Shown here: positions 10,044 through 18,979 of the stretch, piece after piece
Position numbering within the stretch: the stretch's first letter is position 1
How the letters are laid out: each line of letters begins with the position of its first letter
Assembly (NCBI GenBank): GCA_024362935.1
Contig: JANCRA010000124.1
Span: 1,240,001 to 1,304,000 of the forward strand
Source of the DNA: Setophaga petechia
Taxonomy: Eukaryota > Chordata > Aves > Passeriformes > Parulidae
Reading direction: 5' to 3'
DNA length: 64,000 nucleotides
Position numbers and translations under genes: made by a program
The notes under the pieces: model-generated
Database searches by the model: none
What the model was told of the DNA's origin: nothing
Seen by the model: the letters and a program-made list of their open reading frames with translations, nothing else

Positions 10044-11565
10044 ATGGGTGCAAGGCTATCTGCGGAGCAGCGTGAGGCGGTTTATGTTGTTGTTGGAATT
10101 TTAGTTAATGGTGACATTCGTGTTAAGAAAGCAGAGATTCGGAGCTTGATTCGTTGGGTCTCCTCCCGGTTCAAGAATTTCTCCTTTGATCAGTGTAGGA
10201 GCCTCCGATTTTGGGAGGAGGTCTCCAGGAAATTATCTGATTTGGCCCGATCAGAGGAGACGGCAATCACCAAAAAGTTGAAATTGGCTAGACACCTAGG
10301 TTGGGTGACTCAGCTCCTTTTGGTGCTGAAGAAAGCAGAAGCAAAAAAACCAGGAGAACACCCCAAGCTCCCCAGTTCTAGTTCAGCCCCCAGTTCTACC
10401 CCGGTGTGTGTCCCTACCCCTCAACCCTGTCCCCCTTCTCCAATAAAACCTGGGATCCTGAGGAGGGCACAACCTGACCACAGCGGGCAGGAGCCCCTCC
10501 ATCGCCCTGGCTCTCCTCAGGATTGCCAATCCCCCCGCGGTCGGAGTCCTGGCCAGACTCCAGCTGGCTCTCCCTTTCCCCCATCTTCCTCGGCCCCCAC
10601 TTTCCGTGTTGTGAAATCCCCAAAGTTAAATTCAAAAGTACGCTTCGTGGTCACGTCACAAGATGGCTCCTGTGGAGCCCGAGACGGCGGAGACCACGAA
10701 GCTCCCCAGCAGGAAAAGTCCCTTCCTCCTCCTTATTTCTCCCCCAACTCCTCCTGTTTCCCGCCAACCAACCCCTTTCTCCCTAGCCCCAACCCCTTCC
10801 TCCCCTTTGACCCCACCCCTTCCTTTAATACCCCTCCCTCTCCCAGCGCTCCGCCCTCCTCCTCAACTCCTCCTCCTCTGCAAGCTCCGCCTCCGCCTCA
10901 GGCCTTGCCCCCTTGCCCTTCCCACTGGGCGGGCCCTCTCCCATCTGCCCCTGTTCCGGGTTCCCACGGCACCCCTGTTCCCGCCCCTTCCTGTCCACCC
11001 CCCATCAGTTCCGGTTCCCACTTTCCGCCATCTTGGTCAGGTTTTTCCCACGGGCCGGGGTCTGGAGCTGGGGGGGGGGAGGGCAGCCCGGAGCCAGCAC
11101 AATCCATCATGGCGGCTCCGGTGACTTACCACCGTGGTAGGAGCGGTAACCCACGCATCCAGTGGTCCCCAGTCCCCCGATCCCTCATCAAGGAGCTCGT
11201 TAAGGCTCAGAGGGAGCTCGGGGGACAAAGTGAATATTTCAGGGGACTGCTGGCAGCTTCCCTCTTGGAAACTGAGCTTGTTCCAGCCGATTTGCGGCAG
11301 ATTTTTAAATGCCTTTTGAATGTAGCTCAGTTTCCAAGATGGGAAGCGGCGTGGGAGAGAGGGGTAGCCGATCTCTTGCCCCAACTTTGGGAGAGCCCGG
11401 AAGCAGGGGAAGATACAGACGGGGAGAAGCTCACCGTTGACCACCTATGTGGGTTGGGTGATTGGAGCAAGGCCCAAAAACAGGCTTCAAAAATCCCCAC
11501 TGAGGTGTTGAGCCGGAGCGCACAGGTGGCACTGCAGGCCTTCCATCGAGTGGCCGCTGGGGTGC
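10044..11565 (+). pseudogene. gag: ERV-A gag, 5' part (cut by ERV-B)
   Basis: The frame starts Met-Gly-Ala-Arg-Leu-Ser at 10044. Nine codons upstream is another Met, but the Met-Gly start is preferred because glycine 2 would be myristoylated and the related ERV-B Gag begins the same way. Residues 1-100 look like a matrix domain. Residues 110-350 form a long Pro/Ser-rich linker. From about residue 360 (APVTYHRGRSG, then IQWSPVPRSLIKELVKAQ) comes the N-terminal capsid domain. The frame runs uninterrupted to the ERV-B target site at 11565 and resumes in phase at 21162. Reading on, it enters ERV-B LTR sequence and stops at 11900. It cannot give a normal Gag. Confidence 0.92.
11560..11565. repeat. 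Target-site duplication GGGTGC, left copy (ERV-B)
   Basis: GGGTGC immediately precedes the TG of the ERV-B 5' LTR and recurs at 21156-21161 after the CA of its 3' LTR. Both copies are in ERV-A gag. Confidence 0.9.
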
Positions 11566-12373
11566 TGTTGCAGTGCGCTCGCGTTTCCTTTTATTTTATA
11601 AAATTGTACGGGTTCAGTTTAATGTACCTTGTTGGTTTGTTTGGTCTCCCCCCGCACTGTCGCAAATGGTTCTGTCCCCAGTTCTGCCCACCCCAGGCCC
11701 CTCCCATGGGTGATCGAGCACACCACGTCAGTTACTCTCTCTCCCTCTTTCTTATCCAATCTGGCTCTGTTTGTCCACTGTCTGTCATTTCCCATCCCAG
11801 CCCCTGTTCCAGAAAGTTCAGCTCTACCAGGATCAGGGTTGGTTCCCTTGCCCAGGCCACCCCCTTGACCCGCCTTTCTACGAACTCTATTCACCTCTAG
11901 CTCTGCCCTTCTGTCGCTCTGCCCAATCTCTTTAGATTATCTTTACTCCGCCTCTCCCCTTTTTAAGGTCGCTTCACACTGTAACTTTGGCTGAGCTCAG
12001 AGACCGGAGACCCCGTCCGAAGCTCTGTCTCTTTCCCTTGGCATTCGTCCCCTGCCTTTTCTCCCAGTTGGATTTCCCCTCGGATTAGCAGTAATAAACT
12101 GTTGGTCTGCTCGCAGAGGACGAGTGCTGTGTCCTTCCTTCTATCCCTCTGCTGACGGCGCTGGCGGCCTCCTATCCCTCTCCTGAGGGTCCAAGGCGTG
12201 AAGCCCCCCCACCTGAGACGTGGGAGGTCACTGCCTTAGGGGAAGGGCTTTCCCGAGACAGTCTCCACACCGGAGCCGTTGCTCGCTGCCTCAGCCCTTC
12301 TCCCCCCAGGACCTGTTGGCCTGTGCTGCCCCCCTTGGATTGCCAGCCGGGATTCGCAGGGCGGACTCCAGCA
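11566..12373 (+). repeat. ERV-B 5' LTR
   Basis: TG...CA ends; AATAAA at 12093-12098; a weak TATA-like TTTTTAAGG near 11960. It pairs with 20347-21155. Confidence 0.95.
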
Positions 12374-12378
12374 GGGCG

Positions 12379-12396
12379 TGGCGCCCAACGTGGGGC
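12379..12396 (+). promoter_or_regulatory. ERV-B primer binding site, tRNA-Lys (Lys1,2 type)
   Basis: The 18 bases TGGCGCCCAACGTGGGGC are identical to the ERV-A site, again five bases after the LTR CA (intervening GGGCG). Confidence 0.92.
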
Positions 12397-12946
12397 CAGA
12401 AGAGCCCGAAGACCCCTTCCTATCGGACTACTTCGGACCCCCGGACGAGCCCATCAGGGCTCACTGGTCGCACGCCTACCCCTGTAGTAGCAGATCCCTG
12501 TTTTAAGGGACCGCGCTCCAGGGGATTAAGATCACAACTCCACGTGTCGAGGAGCTGATCTTGTCAGCAAGACCAGACGGCAGCTTTTCTGTTCTCCCAC
12601 TCCGGGTTTGGTAAAGTACTCCCCCCTATTTCCCTCCCCCTCGAGCCTCCCCCACTCCTTCGTGAGTATGGTAGAGGTCTGAGTGTTACACGCTCCGTGT
12701 GTCGTTCTCGAACCCCTGTGTCGTCCGTCCCCCCCCCTTTTTTACCCTCCCTCCGGTTTTTAGCCCCTTTGTGGGAAGCTTTAGCGTCTCGGTGTGCCGT
12801 GCTCGAGCCCCGAGGCTGCTTCTCGTGTGAGTGTCCGCGGCACTTTTGGAGGGAGTCCCGGAGTTGTGAGTGTTTTGTGTTCTGTTGTCAGTGTTTTTAT
12901 TGCTGCTGTTCTGAGTTGTGGGTTGGATCGCAATTAAAATCTAGAG
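12397..12946 (+). other. ERV-B 5' leader with several splice-donor-like motifs
   Basis: Untranslated leader of 550 bases. GTGAGT occurs three times, at 12662-12667, 12827-12832 and 12866-12871, each a good match to a vertebrate 5' splice site. One of them probably serves the env message. Packaging structures are expected here but I cannot fold it. Confidence 0.65.
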
Positions 12947-15058
12947 ATGGGCGCGCGTCTCTCCGCGATCCAGAAGGACGCTGTTTATAAGGTTATGTCC
13001 CTGCTAGTTGCAGGAGATATCCCAGTTAATAAAAAAGAGTTAAAAGTCCTGGTCAAATGGGTCTTTTCAAATTTCTCAGGAGTTTCGTCCGAGAACTTCC
13101 GAAGCCCTAAGTTTTGGCGTGAAGTCCAAAATAAATTAGAAGAAAAATTAAAAGCAGGAGAAGCCTCATGCTCTAAATTGATATACTGGGTAACTCAAAT
13201 TCGTTTAGTGTTAGAAAAAGACAAAGAAAAAGAGAAACGAAAACACCCATCTGCCAGGCAGTCATACCCCAGTTTCCCCGATTCCTCCGACCCTAAAAGT
13301 TTACCTTATCCCTCTACCCTGCAACTATCCCAGCTCAAGAGAGCAGCAGCCCCCGACAGCACCGGGCGAGGTGTCCACCATTCCCCCGGCTCCCCTCTTG
13401 GTTTGGGACCCCTTTCTCGAGGCAGTCCATGGGCCCGGACTGTAGCGAGCTCTTCCCTGAACCCTTTCTCCCTCACCCCTTGTTCCTCAGTTTCTGATCC
13501 TGTTGATAACCCCACATTACAGTTCAAGCTCCCCATTTTATGGAATGGTGCACCAGCTACATCACAAAATGGCTTCCAGGGCAAAAATAGTAAGGAGCAC
13601 TTAGCAGAAAAGCGCCTAATGACATCACCCCAACCCTCTTTAACTTCTTCTTCCCAGAACCCCTTTTTCCCTGCCCCTAACCCCTTCCAGTCATTGACTT
13701 CCACCCCTGCTTCTGCGTCCCTTCCGGCTGCTACTACCCCTGCTCCTCCTCCTTATCTGACTCCTCCCCAGGACCAACCTCCTCACATTAACCCGCCCCC
13801 TGACATCACTGCAAAGGCGAAGAATTGTCCTTCTGTAAGTCCCTCCCCTGCTGTTGACGTCAATGAAAACCCTGCCCTTGTACTTCCCGGTTCTCACGCC
13901 CCTCCTTCCTGTTCCCACGAGTCAGCCTGGTTTTCCCACGCCCCTGTTGTAAAGCCTAAAAGATACTTAATTTCACCTGAACGCCCAAAGGCTGAAAGAT
14001 ACTTGCTTGCAAATAGCGACCAAGGAACTGAAAGTAAAAGTGAAAATGAACAAAAATATAAGACAAATACTAACACTCTCACAGCTGCTCCTGTATCTTA
14101 CTATCCTAGCATTGATGGCAACACCACAACTCAGTGGACTCCAATTCCACACCATACCATCAAAGAACTGTGCAAAGCACAAAAAGAATTTAGCCGTGAT
14201 AATGAATATTTTCGAGGTTTACTTCGAGCCACTGTAGTTGAATCAGTTGTTACCCCTTCAGATCTACGTTCCCTTTTTGCCTGCCTTCTCAGTCCCACTG
14301 ATCTTTCTGTATGGGAGAGAGGGTGGGAAAAGCGAATTGTAGAAATGTTGCCCAATATCTGGGCTGATCCTATGATTGCTACTGATAGTGAAGGGGAAAC
14401 CATTTCAAAAGATCATATGCTAGGTAAAGGAAGATGGTCAGATAGTCATATAGCTGCTGCAGAAATTCCTTTTGAAATCTTAAAAAAATCTGCTAGGGCA
14501 GCAGAAGCTGCTTTCTTAAGCTTGCGTCCAGCAGTAAGCCTAATGTCATATGCCCAGATTTATCAATATGATAATGAACCTTTTGCAACTTTTGTAGAGA
14601 GAATGAGAAAAGCCATTGAACAACAAGTGCTAGAAGAGACAGCTAGAGTTCCTTTATTGAAAGAACTTGTATTAATGCATGCTAACGCTGTATGCAAGTC
14701 TGTTCTTCTTAGCTTGCCTGTGAATCCTCCACCAACTTTGCAGGATATGCTAGAAGTCTGTGAAATCAAGGTACCTCAGCTCGCTGTAGTGACCGGAACT
14801 GCAGCAAAGATCGTCCCGAAGAAAGTCGCAGTTCTAGACCAGACATCTGAAGAATCAGAAAGTTTTACCGCAGCTGCATCTTCCCTAGCAGTTTCCACCC
14901 CGGGAGGAAAGAAGCGAGAGATGCCCCCTTGCCACCTTTGTGGAAAAACAGGACACTGGATGCCTGAGTGCCCGTGGAGAGCTGAGTTTCAAGAATTTAA
15001 AAAAATAAAAAGGCAGGAGGAAGCCTTGGGAGGAGCAACCTCACAAAAAAACTTGTGA
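12947..15058 (+). CDS. gag: ERV-B Gag polyprotein
   Basis: An uninterrupted frame of 703 residues starting Met-Gly-Ala-Arg-Leu-Ser, consistent with N-myristoylation and membrane targeting of the matrix domain (about 1-100). A Pro/Ser-rich linker spans about 105-380. The capsid N-terminal domain begins near residue 385 (APVSYYPSIDG). The major homology region lies around residue 540 (IYQYDNEPFATFVERMRKAI, with the conserved Gln, Glu and Arg). A single CCHC zinc knuckle, CHLCGKTGHWMPEC, is at residues 662-675 (bases 14930-14971). Class II retroviruses usually have two knuckles. The frame ends eight bases after the slippery site that leads into pro. Confidence 0.95.
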   Translation: MGARLSAIQKDAVYKVMSLLVAGDIPVNKKELKVLVKWVFSNFSGVSSENFRSPKFWREVQNKLEEKLKAGEASCSKLIYWVTQIRLVLEKDKEKEKRKHPSARQSYPSFPDSSDPKSLPYPSTLQLSQLKRAAAPDSTGRGVHHSPGSPLGLGPLSRGSPWARTVASSSLNPFSLTPCSSVSDPVDNPTLQFKLPILWNGAPATSQNGFQGKNSKEHLAEKRLMTSPQPSLTSSSQNPFFPAPNPFQSLTSTPASASLPAATTPAPPPYLTPPQDQPPHINPPPDITAKAKNCPSVSPSPAVDVNENPALVLPGSHAPPSCSHESAWFSHAPVVKPKRYLISPERPKAERYLLANSDQGTESKSENEQKYKTNTNTLTAAPVSYYPSIDGNTTTQWTPIPHHTIKELCKAQKEFSRDNEYFRGLLRATVVESVVTPSDLRSLFACLLSPTDLSVWERGWEKRIVEMLPNIWADPMIATDSEGETISKDHMLGKGRWSDSHIAAAEIPFEILKKSARAAEAAFLSLRPAVSLMSYAQIYQYDNEPFATFVERMRKAIEQQVLEETARVPLLKELVLMHANAVCKSVLLSLPVNPPPTLQDMLEVCEIKVPQLAVVTGTAAKIVPKKVAVLDQTSEESESFTAAASSLAVSTPGGKKREMPPCHLCGKTGHWMPECPWRAEFQEFKKIKRQEEALGGATSQKNL
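15046..15052 (+). promoter_or_regulatory. Gag-Pro -1 frameshift site of ERV-B
   Basis: The heptamer A AAA AAC is in the correct zero-frame phasing (codons AAA 15047-15049, AAC 15050-15052), four bases before the gag stop at 15056. The pro frame is -1 relative to gag. This is the same heptamer class used at the gag-pro junction of known betaretroviruses. Confidence 0.9.
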
Positions 15059-16059
15059 GAAAGCGCAGTTCCCCCCCTGCGCTGAGATATAAATTCGGCG
15101 GGGAGCAATCTGTAACACCATATGGTAGGGGGGGAGAACCAAAACAACTCCTATTGCCGATTCAGCCCACTCCATCAGAGGCTGAAACACTTCATGCTAC
15201 TGACACTTGCCTTTTTCCGGATGTGACATTTATGATAAAAAGACCTCATTTACAAATTTTAACGACCTTTTCTATGTGTGCCCCATTTAGGCTCCAACTG
15301 ACTCGTCCACTCCACCTGCGAAACGATGATCTCGTTTGTCTATCAGCGTCGCCAGAGGGACCGAGCACATGGAGCCTCCTGGACAACAGGTATCTCGTTA
15401 TTGGGGACACTAAGCACACACCACCCGAAATTTTCATTTGGCCTGCATTATCAGCCTCTGACCATGACCATTTCTATCTTGAGCTGTACTGTATAAACCC
15501 ACCCGTTTTCCTTCCGGAAGGAACCATTATTGCACAAGCAATCCCAGTTGACCTTATTGATTATATCCAGATGGGGAAGTGGGACCCTGACTGTCCGGAA
15601 GAACGTTCAGGGCTCCCTTCCTTCCGAAATAAGGTTGACCGGACACAAAAGAAAGAGGTATCAGCAATCTGTCACACTGAAACTATTATGAAGTCTAAAC
15701 CAAAGTTAACCTGTGTGATGAAAAAGGGTGACGAAAAAATGCTTGTCAGAGGCCTTCTTGACACGGGAGCAGATGTGACGGTCATTCCCATCCGGGAGTG
15801 GCCGTCACAATGGGAATTGCAAAGCGCGCCCGGACACGTGAGTGGTGTAGGGGGTGTTCAATTCGCCAAACAGTCTAAAAGCATCGTAAACATTATAGGG
15901 CCGAATGGGCAATTGGCACAAATCCGCCCATTCGTTTTAGATTACACGGAACCCCTGTGGGGAAGAGATGCCCTTTCACAATGGGGGGCCAAAATTGACT
16001 TTCCGGCCCCCCAGGTTTTTCAGTGGCGGCCACTGGAGAGTGCCACATCCAGAAACTGA
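15055..16059 (+). CDS. pro: ERV-B protease region (entered by frameshift)
   Basis: An open -1 frame of 334 codons, without a need for its own start because it is reached by slippage at 15046-15052. The first 100 residues are a variable linker. Residues about 80-175 (RPLHL ... FLPEGTIIAQAIP) resemble the body of a retroviral dUTPase whose catalytic motifs are no longer clear. The aspartic protease lies in the C-terminal third, with LLDTGADVTVIP and its DTGA at 15760-15771 (residues 236-239), and a later WGRD segment near 15957. The frame ends in a short overlap with pol. It would cleave Gag and Gag-Pol during maturation. Confidence 0.9.
   Translation: MRKRSSPPALRYKFGGEQSVTPYGRGGEPKQLLLPIQPTPSEAETLHATDTCLFPDVTFMIKRPHLQILTTFSMCAPFRLQLTRPLHLRNDDLVCLSASPEGPSTWSLLDNRYLVIGDTKHTPPEIFIWPALSASDHDHFYLELYCINPPVFLPEGTIIAQAIPVDLIDYIQMGKWDPDCPEERSGLPSFRNKVDRTQKKEVSAICHTETIMKSKPKLTCVMKKGDEKMLVRGLLDTGADVTVIPIREWPSQWELQSAPGHVSGVGGVQFAKQSKSIVNIIGPNGQLAQIRPFVLDYTEPLWGRDALSQWGAKIDFPAPQVFQWRPLESATSRN
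15062..15083 (+). promoter_or_regulatory. Stem-loop downstream of the ERV-B slippery site
   Basis: AGCGCAG at 15062-15068 pairs perfectly with CTGCGCT at 15077-15083 around an eight-base C-rich loop. The stem starts nine bases after the heptamer, a normal distance for a frameshift stimulator. ERV-A has an equivalent hairpin with altered flanks. Confidence 0.7.
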
Positions 16060-18785
16060 ATTGGCTTTCCGATAGACCAGTGTGGGTGGAGCAGTGGCCG
16101 CTCAACAAACAAAAATTAAGAGCGCTCAACGAGCTCGTCGAGGAGCAACTCCACAAAGGTCATCTTGTGGAGTCCATGTCCTGCTGGAATTCACCAGTCT
16201 TTGTTATCAGAAAACCCAGTAAGGACAAATGGAGGCTCCTCCACGATCTCCGCAAAATTAATGAAGTGATAGAAGACATGGGCCCTCTTCAACCAGGGAT
16301 GCCGTCCCCTACGATGCTACCCAAAAATTGGAATCTGGCCGTTATCGATATAAAAGATTGTTTTTTTCAAATTCCCCTGCACCCCGACGATGCCCCGCGC
16401 TTCGCCTTCACGGTGCCCACCCTTAACCGTGAAGCCCCAAGGAAAAGATACCATTGGACAGTTTTGCCTCAAGGAATGAAAAACAGCCCAACCATCTGTC
16501 AATGGTATATCTCTTCCTTGCTGACTCCCGTGCGAGAGAAATTCCAGAGTGTATATATATATCATTACATGGATGATGTCCTCGTGTGTGCCCCCAATAA
16601 CGACATCCTAAACCACGCACTGACTTGTGTAACGAATTCGTTAATTGCTGCTGGGTTTGAACTCCAAGGCGACAAAATTCAACGGATGCCGCCTTGGAAG
16701 TACCTCGGTCTAGAAATCGGTAAGCGGACCATTGTTCCGCAGAAATTGGCAATAAGAACCCAAATTGAAACCTTGGCTGATGTCCACCAACTGTGTGGGA
16801 CCTTAAACTGGGTGAGACCTTGGCTAGGGATTTCTACTGAAGACCTAGCCCCCCTCTTCAAATTATTAGAAGGCGGAGAGGAGCTCAGTTCTCCCAAGGC
16901 GCTCACCCCCGAGGCAGAAGCCGCTCTGGAGAAAATTCAAAGTCTGTTGTCATCTAGGCAAGCCCATCGGTGCCACCCCGACTTGCCTTTTAAGTTTATC
17001 ATTCTGGGCAAGCTGCCACATTTGTATGGGTTGATTTTTCAGTGGGAAATCCACCCTGAAACACCGAAGTCATCTAAGAGCAGAAGGAAAAAGGATCAAG
17101 GCTCGATGGACCCCCTCTTGATCATAGAGTGGGTGTTCCTCAGCCATCATAGATCCAAAAGAATCACGGCGCCACAAGAGTTGATAGCGGAACTGATCCG
17201 AAAATCAAGATCACGGATCAGAGAGCTAGTCGGAGTTGACTTTACATGCATTCATATTCCCATCAGTACCAAAGATGGGAAATTCCAAATTAAAACATTT
17301 AATGAACTCCTAAGGACAAATGAAAACTTGCAGTTCGCTCTTGACAGCTACACCGGACGTATTGAAGTAGGCCATCCAGCCCATCCTCTGTTCAACAACA
17401 CTGTCCATTTTAAATTGTCATTAAAAGAGATCCAAAGTCGAAAACCCTTAAAGGCTCTAACTGTTTTTACAGACGCGTCTGGAGGATCCCACAAGTCAGT
17501 CGTGACTTGGAAGGATCCTCAAACTCAGCAGTGGGAGTCAGATATTAAAGAGGTCGAAGGATCGCCTCAGATTGCTGAGTTAGACGCAGTCGTTAGAGCC
17601 TTCGAAAATTTCAAAGATACCCCGTTTAATCTAATTACAGATTCAGCTTATGTGGCAGGAGTAGTTGCAAGAGCAGAAAATGCAGTTCTTAGAGAAGTTC
17701 AAAATATGGCCTTACTTAAATTGCTCTCGACACTTGTCCAGCTGATCTCCCACCGAGAGCAACAATTTTATGTAATGCATGTAAGGTCACATACGGACTT
17801 GCCCGGCTTTATCGCCGAGGGGAACCGCAGGGCCGATGCCCTTGCGGCCCCAGTGCAAATGGCTCCTCTTCCCGACGTGTTCCGCCAAGCGAAAATCAGC
17901 CATCAACTCCATCACCAGAATGCCCCAGGCCTAGTTCGCCAGTTTAATATTACTAGGGAACAAGCCAAGGCGATCGTGGCGACATGTCCCCAATGCCAAC
18001 GGGACCAGCTCCCTTCGCTCCCTCTGGGAGTCAACCCCCGGGGTTTGGCAAGTTGTGAATTGTGGCAAGTTGACGTGACACATGTCGCACAATTCAGCCG
18101 CCTAAAGTATGTGCATGTGTCCGTCGACACTTTCTCCAGTGCTGCTTATGCCTCGGCCCACACAGGCGAGAGGGCCTCAGATGTAAAAAAACACCTCATC
18201 CAGGCCTTCTCAGTGCTGGGCATCCCCAAGGCGATTAAGACCGATAATGGACCGGCGTACAAGTCCAAGGAGCTAAGAGAGTTCCTGCAGCAATGGGGAA
18301 TGGAACACTCCACTGGCATCCCCCATTCCCCCACAGGCCAGGCGATAGTGGAAAGGACTCACCAGAGCTTAAAGAAGATTTTGAACCATCAAAGTTCAGC
18401 AATGAAGGTCGAGTCCCCACAGTCCAGGTTGGCAAGGGCACTATACACCTTAAATTTCCTCAACTGCTCCTTTGACCAACTTGACCCCCCTATAATTAGG
18501 CATTTTGGTTATCATGAGGACTTGAAATTAAGAGAAAAACCCCCTGTCCTCGTACGTGATCCGGAAACGTGGAAAGTAGAAGGTCCTTACGACTTGGTAA
18601 CCTGGGGGAGAGGGTACGCCTGCGTGTCCACTCCCTCAGGCCTCAAGTGGGTACCTGCCAAGTTCGTACGGCCTTTCCTTCCACGGCGCACCAAGACACC
18701 CGGTGCTTTACCCCAAGTGTCAGTAGCAAACTGGCGACGGAAGAAAAAGATCAGTTATCTCCCTCTTAATGTATACCTTCACTGA
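16023..18785 (+). CDS. pol: ERV-B Pol: reverse transcriptase, RNase H, integrase
   Basis: An uninterrupted frame of 920 codons, -1 relative to pro. It is open from just after a TGA near 15996, so entry by frameshift near CAGGTTTTTC (16012-16021) is likely rather than initiation. Reverse transcriptase: LPQGMKNSP near residue 152 and the active site YMDD at 16566-16577 (residues 182-185). RNase H: FTDASGG, AELDAVVRAF, ITDSAYV and EGNRRADAL. Integrase: zinc-binding HQLHHQN with CPQCQ; catalytic acids in WQVDVTHV, KTDNGPAY and GQAIVERTHQ. C-terminal GYACVSTPSGLKWVPAKFVRP. All catalytic residues I can check are present. Protein would act in reverse transcription and integration. Confidence 0.95.
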   Translation: MAATGECHIQKLNWLSDRPVWVEQWPLNKQKLRALNELVEEQLHKGHLVESMSCWNSPVFVIRKPSKDKWRLLHDLRKINEVIEDMGPLQPGMPSPTMLPKNWNLAVIDIKDCFFQIPLHPDDAPRFAFTVPTLNREAPRKRYHWTVLPQGMKNSPTICQWYISSLLTPVREKFQSVYIYHYMDDVLVCAPNNDILNHALTCVTNSLIAAGFELQGDKIQRMPPWKYLGLEIGKRTIVPQKLAIRTQIETLADVHQLCGTLNWVRPWLGISTEDLAPLFKLLEGGEELSSPKALTPEAEAALEKIQSLLSSRQAHRCHPDLPFKFIILGKLPHLYGLIFQWEIHPETPKSSKSRRKKDQGSMDPLLIIEWVFLSHHRSKRITAPQELIAELIRKSRSRIRELVGVDFTCIHIPISTKDGKFQIKTFNELLRTNENLQFALDSYTGRIEVGHPAHPLFNNTVHFKLSLKEIQSRKPLKALTVFTDASGGSHKSVVTWKDPQTQQWESDIKEVEGSPQIAELDAVVRAFENFKDTPFNLITDSAYVAGVVARAENAVLREVQNMALLKLLSTLVQLISHREQQFYVMHVRSHTDLPGFIAEGNRRADALAAPVQMAPLPDVFRQAKISHQLHHQNAPGLVRQFNITREQAKAIVATCPQCQRDQLPSLPLGVNPRGLASCELWQVDVTHVAQFSRLKYVHVSVDTFSSAAYASAHTGERASDVKKHLIQAFSVLGIPKAIKTDNGPAYKSKELREFLQQWGMEHSTGIPHSPTGQAIVERTHQSLKKILNHQSSAMKVESPQSRLARALYTLNFLNCSFDQLDPPIIRHFGYHEDLKLREKPPVLVRDPETWKVEGPYDLVTWGRGYACVSTPSGLKWVPAKFVRPFLPRRTKTPGALPQVSVANWRRKKKISYLPLNVYLH

Positions 18786-18832
18786 ACCCTCGGGACAAAA
18801 CCATTTCTTCATTCCTTCATGTTGTTTTATGT

Positions 18833-18839
18833 TTTCCAG
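18833..18839 (+). promoter_or_regulatory. Probable env splice acceptor of ERV-B
   Basis: A pyrimidine-rich TTTTCCAG run ends at 18839, 48 bases after the pol stop. The corresponding position in ERV-A has TTATTATTTTAG before its env start. Confidence 0.55.
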
Positions 18840-18979
18840 TTGGTCCTAGTTTCCAGAAGAGCGCTCCGGGTAACCTCAAGATTAAGACCCTAGCCCTGAT
18901 TGGATTTTTCATCTCGGTAGCCGACTCGTGGGTAGTCTCCCAGCCAGGAGCCAACGTCTGGCAAGTCCTCGCATCAGCT

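Noticed and set aside
10663..11124. Pro/Leu-rich 153-codon plus frame and antisense frames across the Gag linker
   Set aside because: Shadow frames of low-complexity Pro/Ser-coding DNA of gag.
16012..16021. CAGGTTTTTC as a canonical pro-pol slippery heptamer
   Set aside because: It lies in the pro-pol overlap and is a plausible slip region, but does not fit the X XXY YYZ rule, so it is not listed as a firm site.
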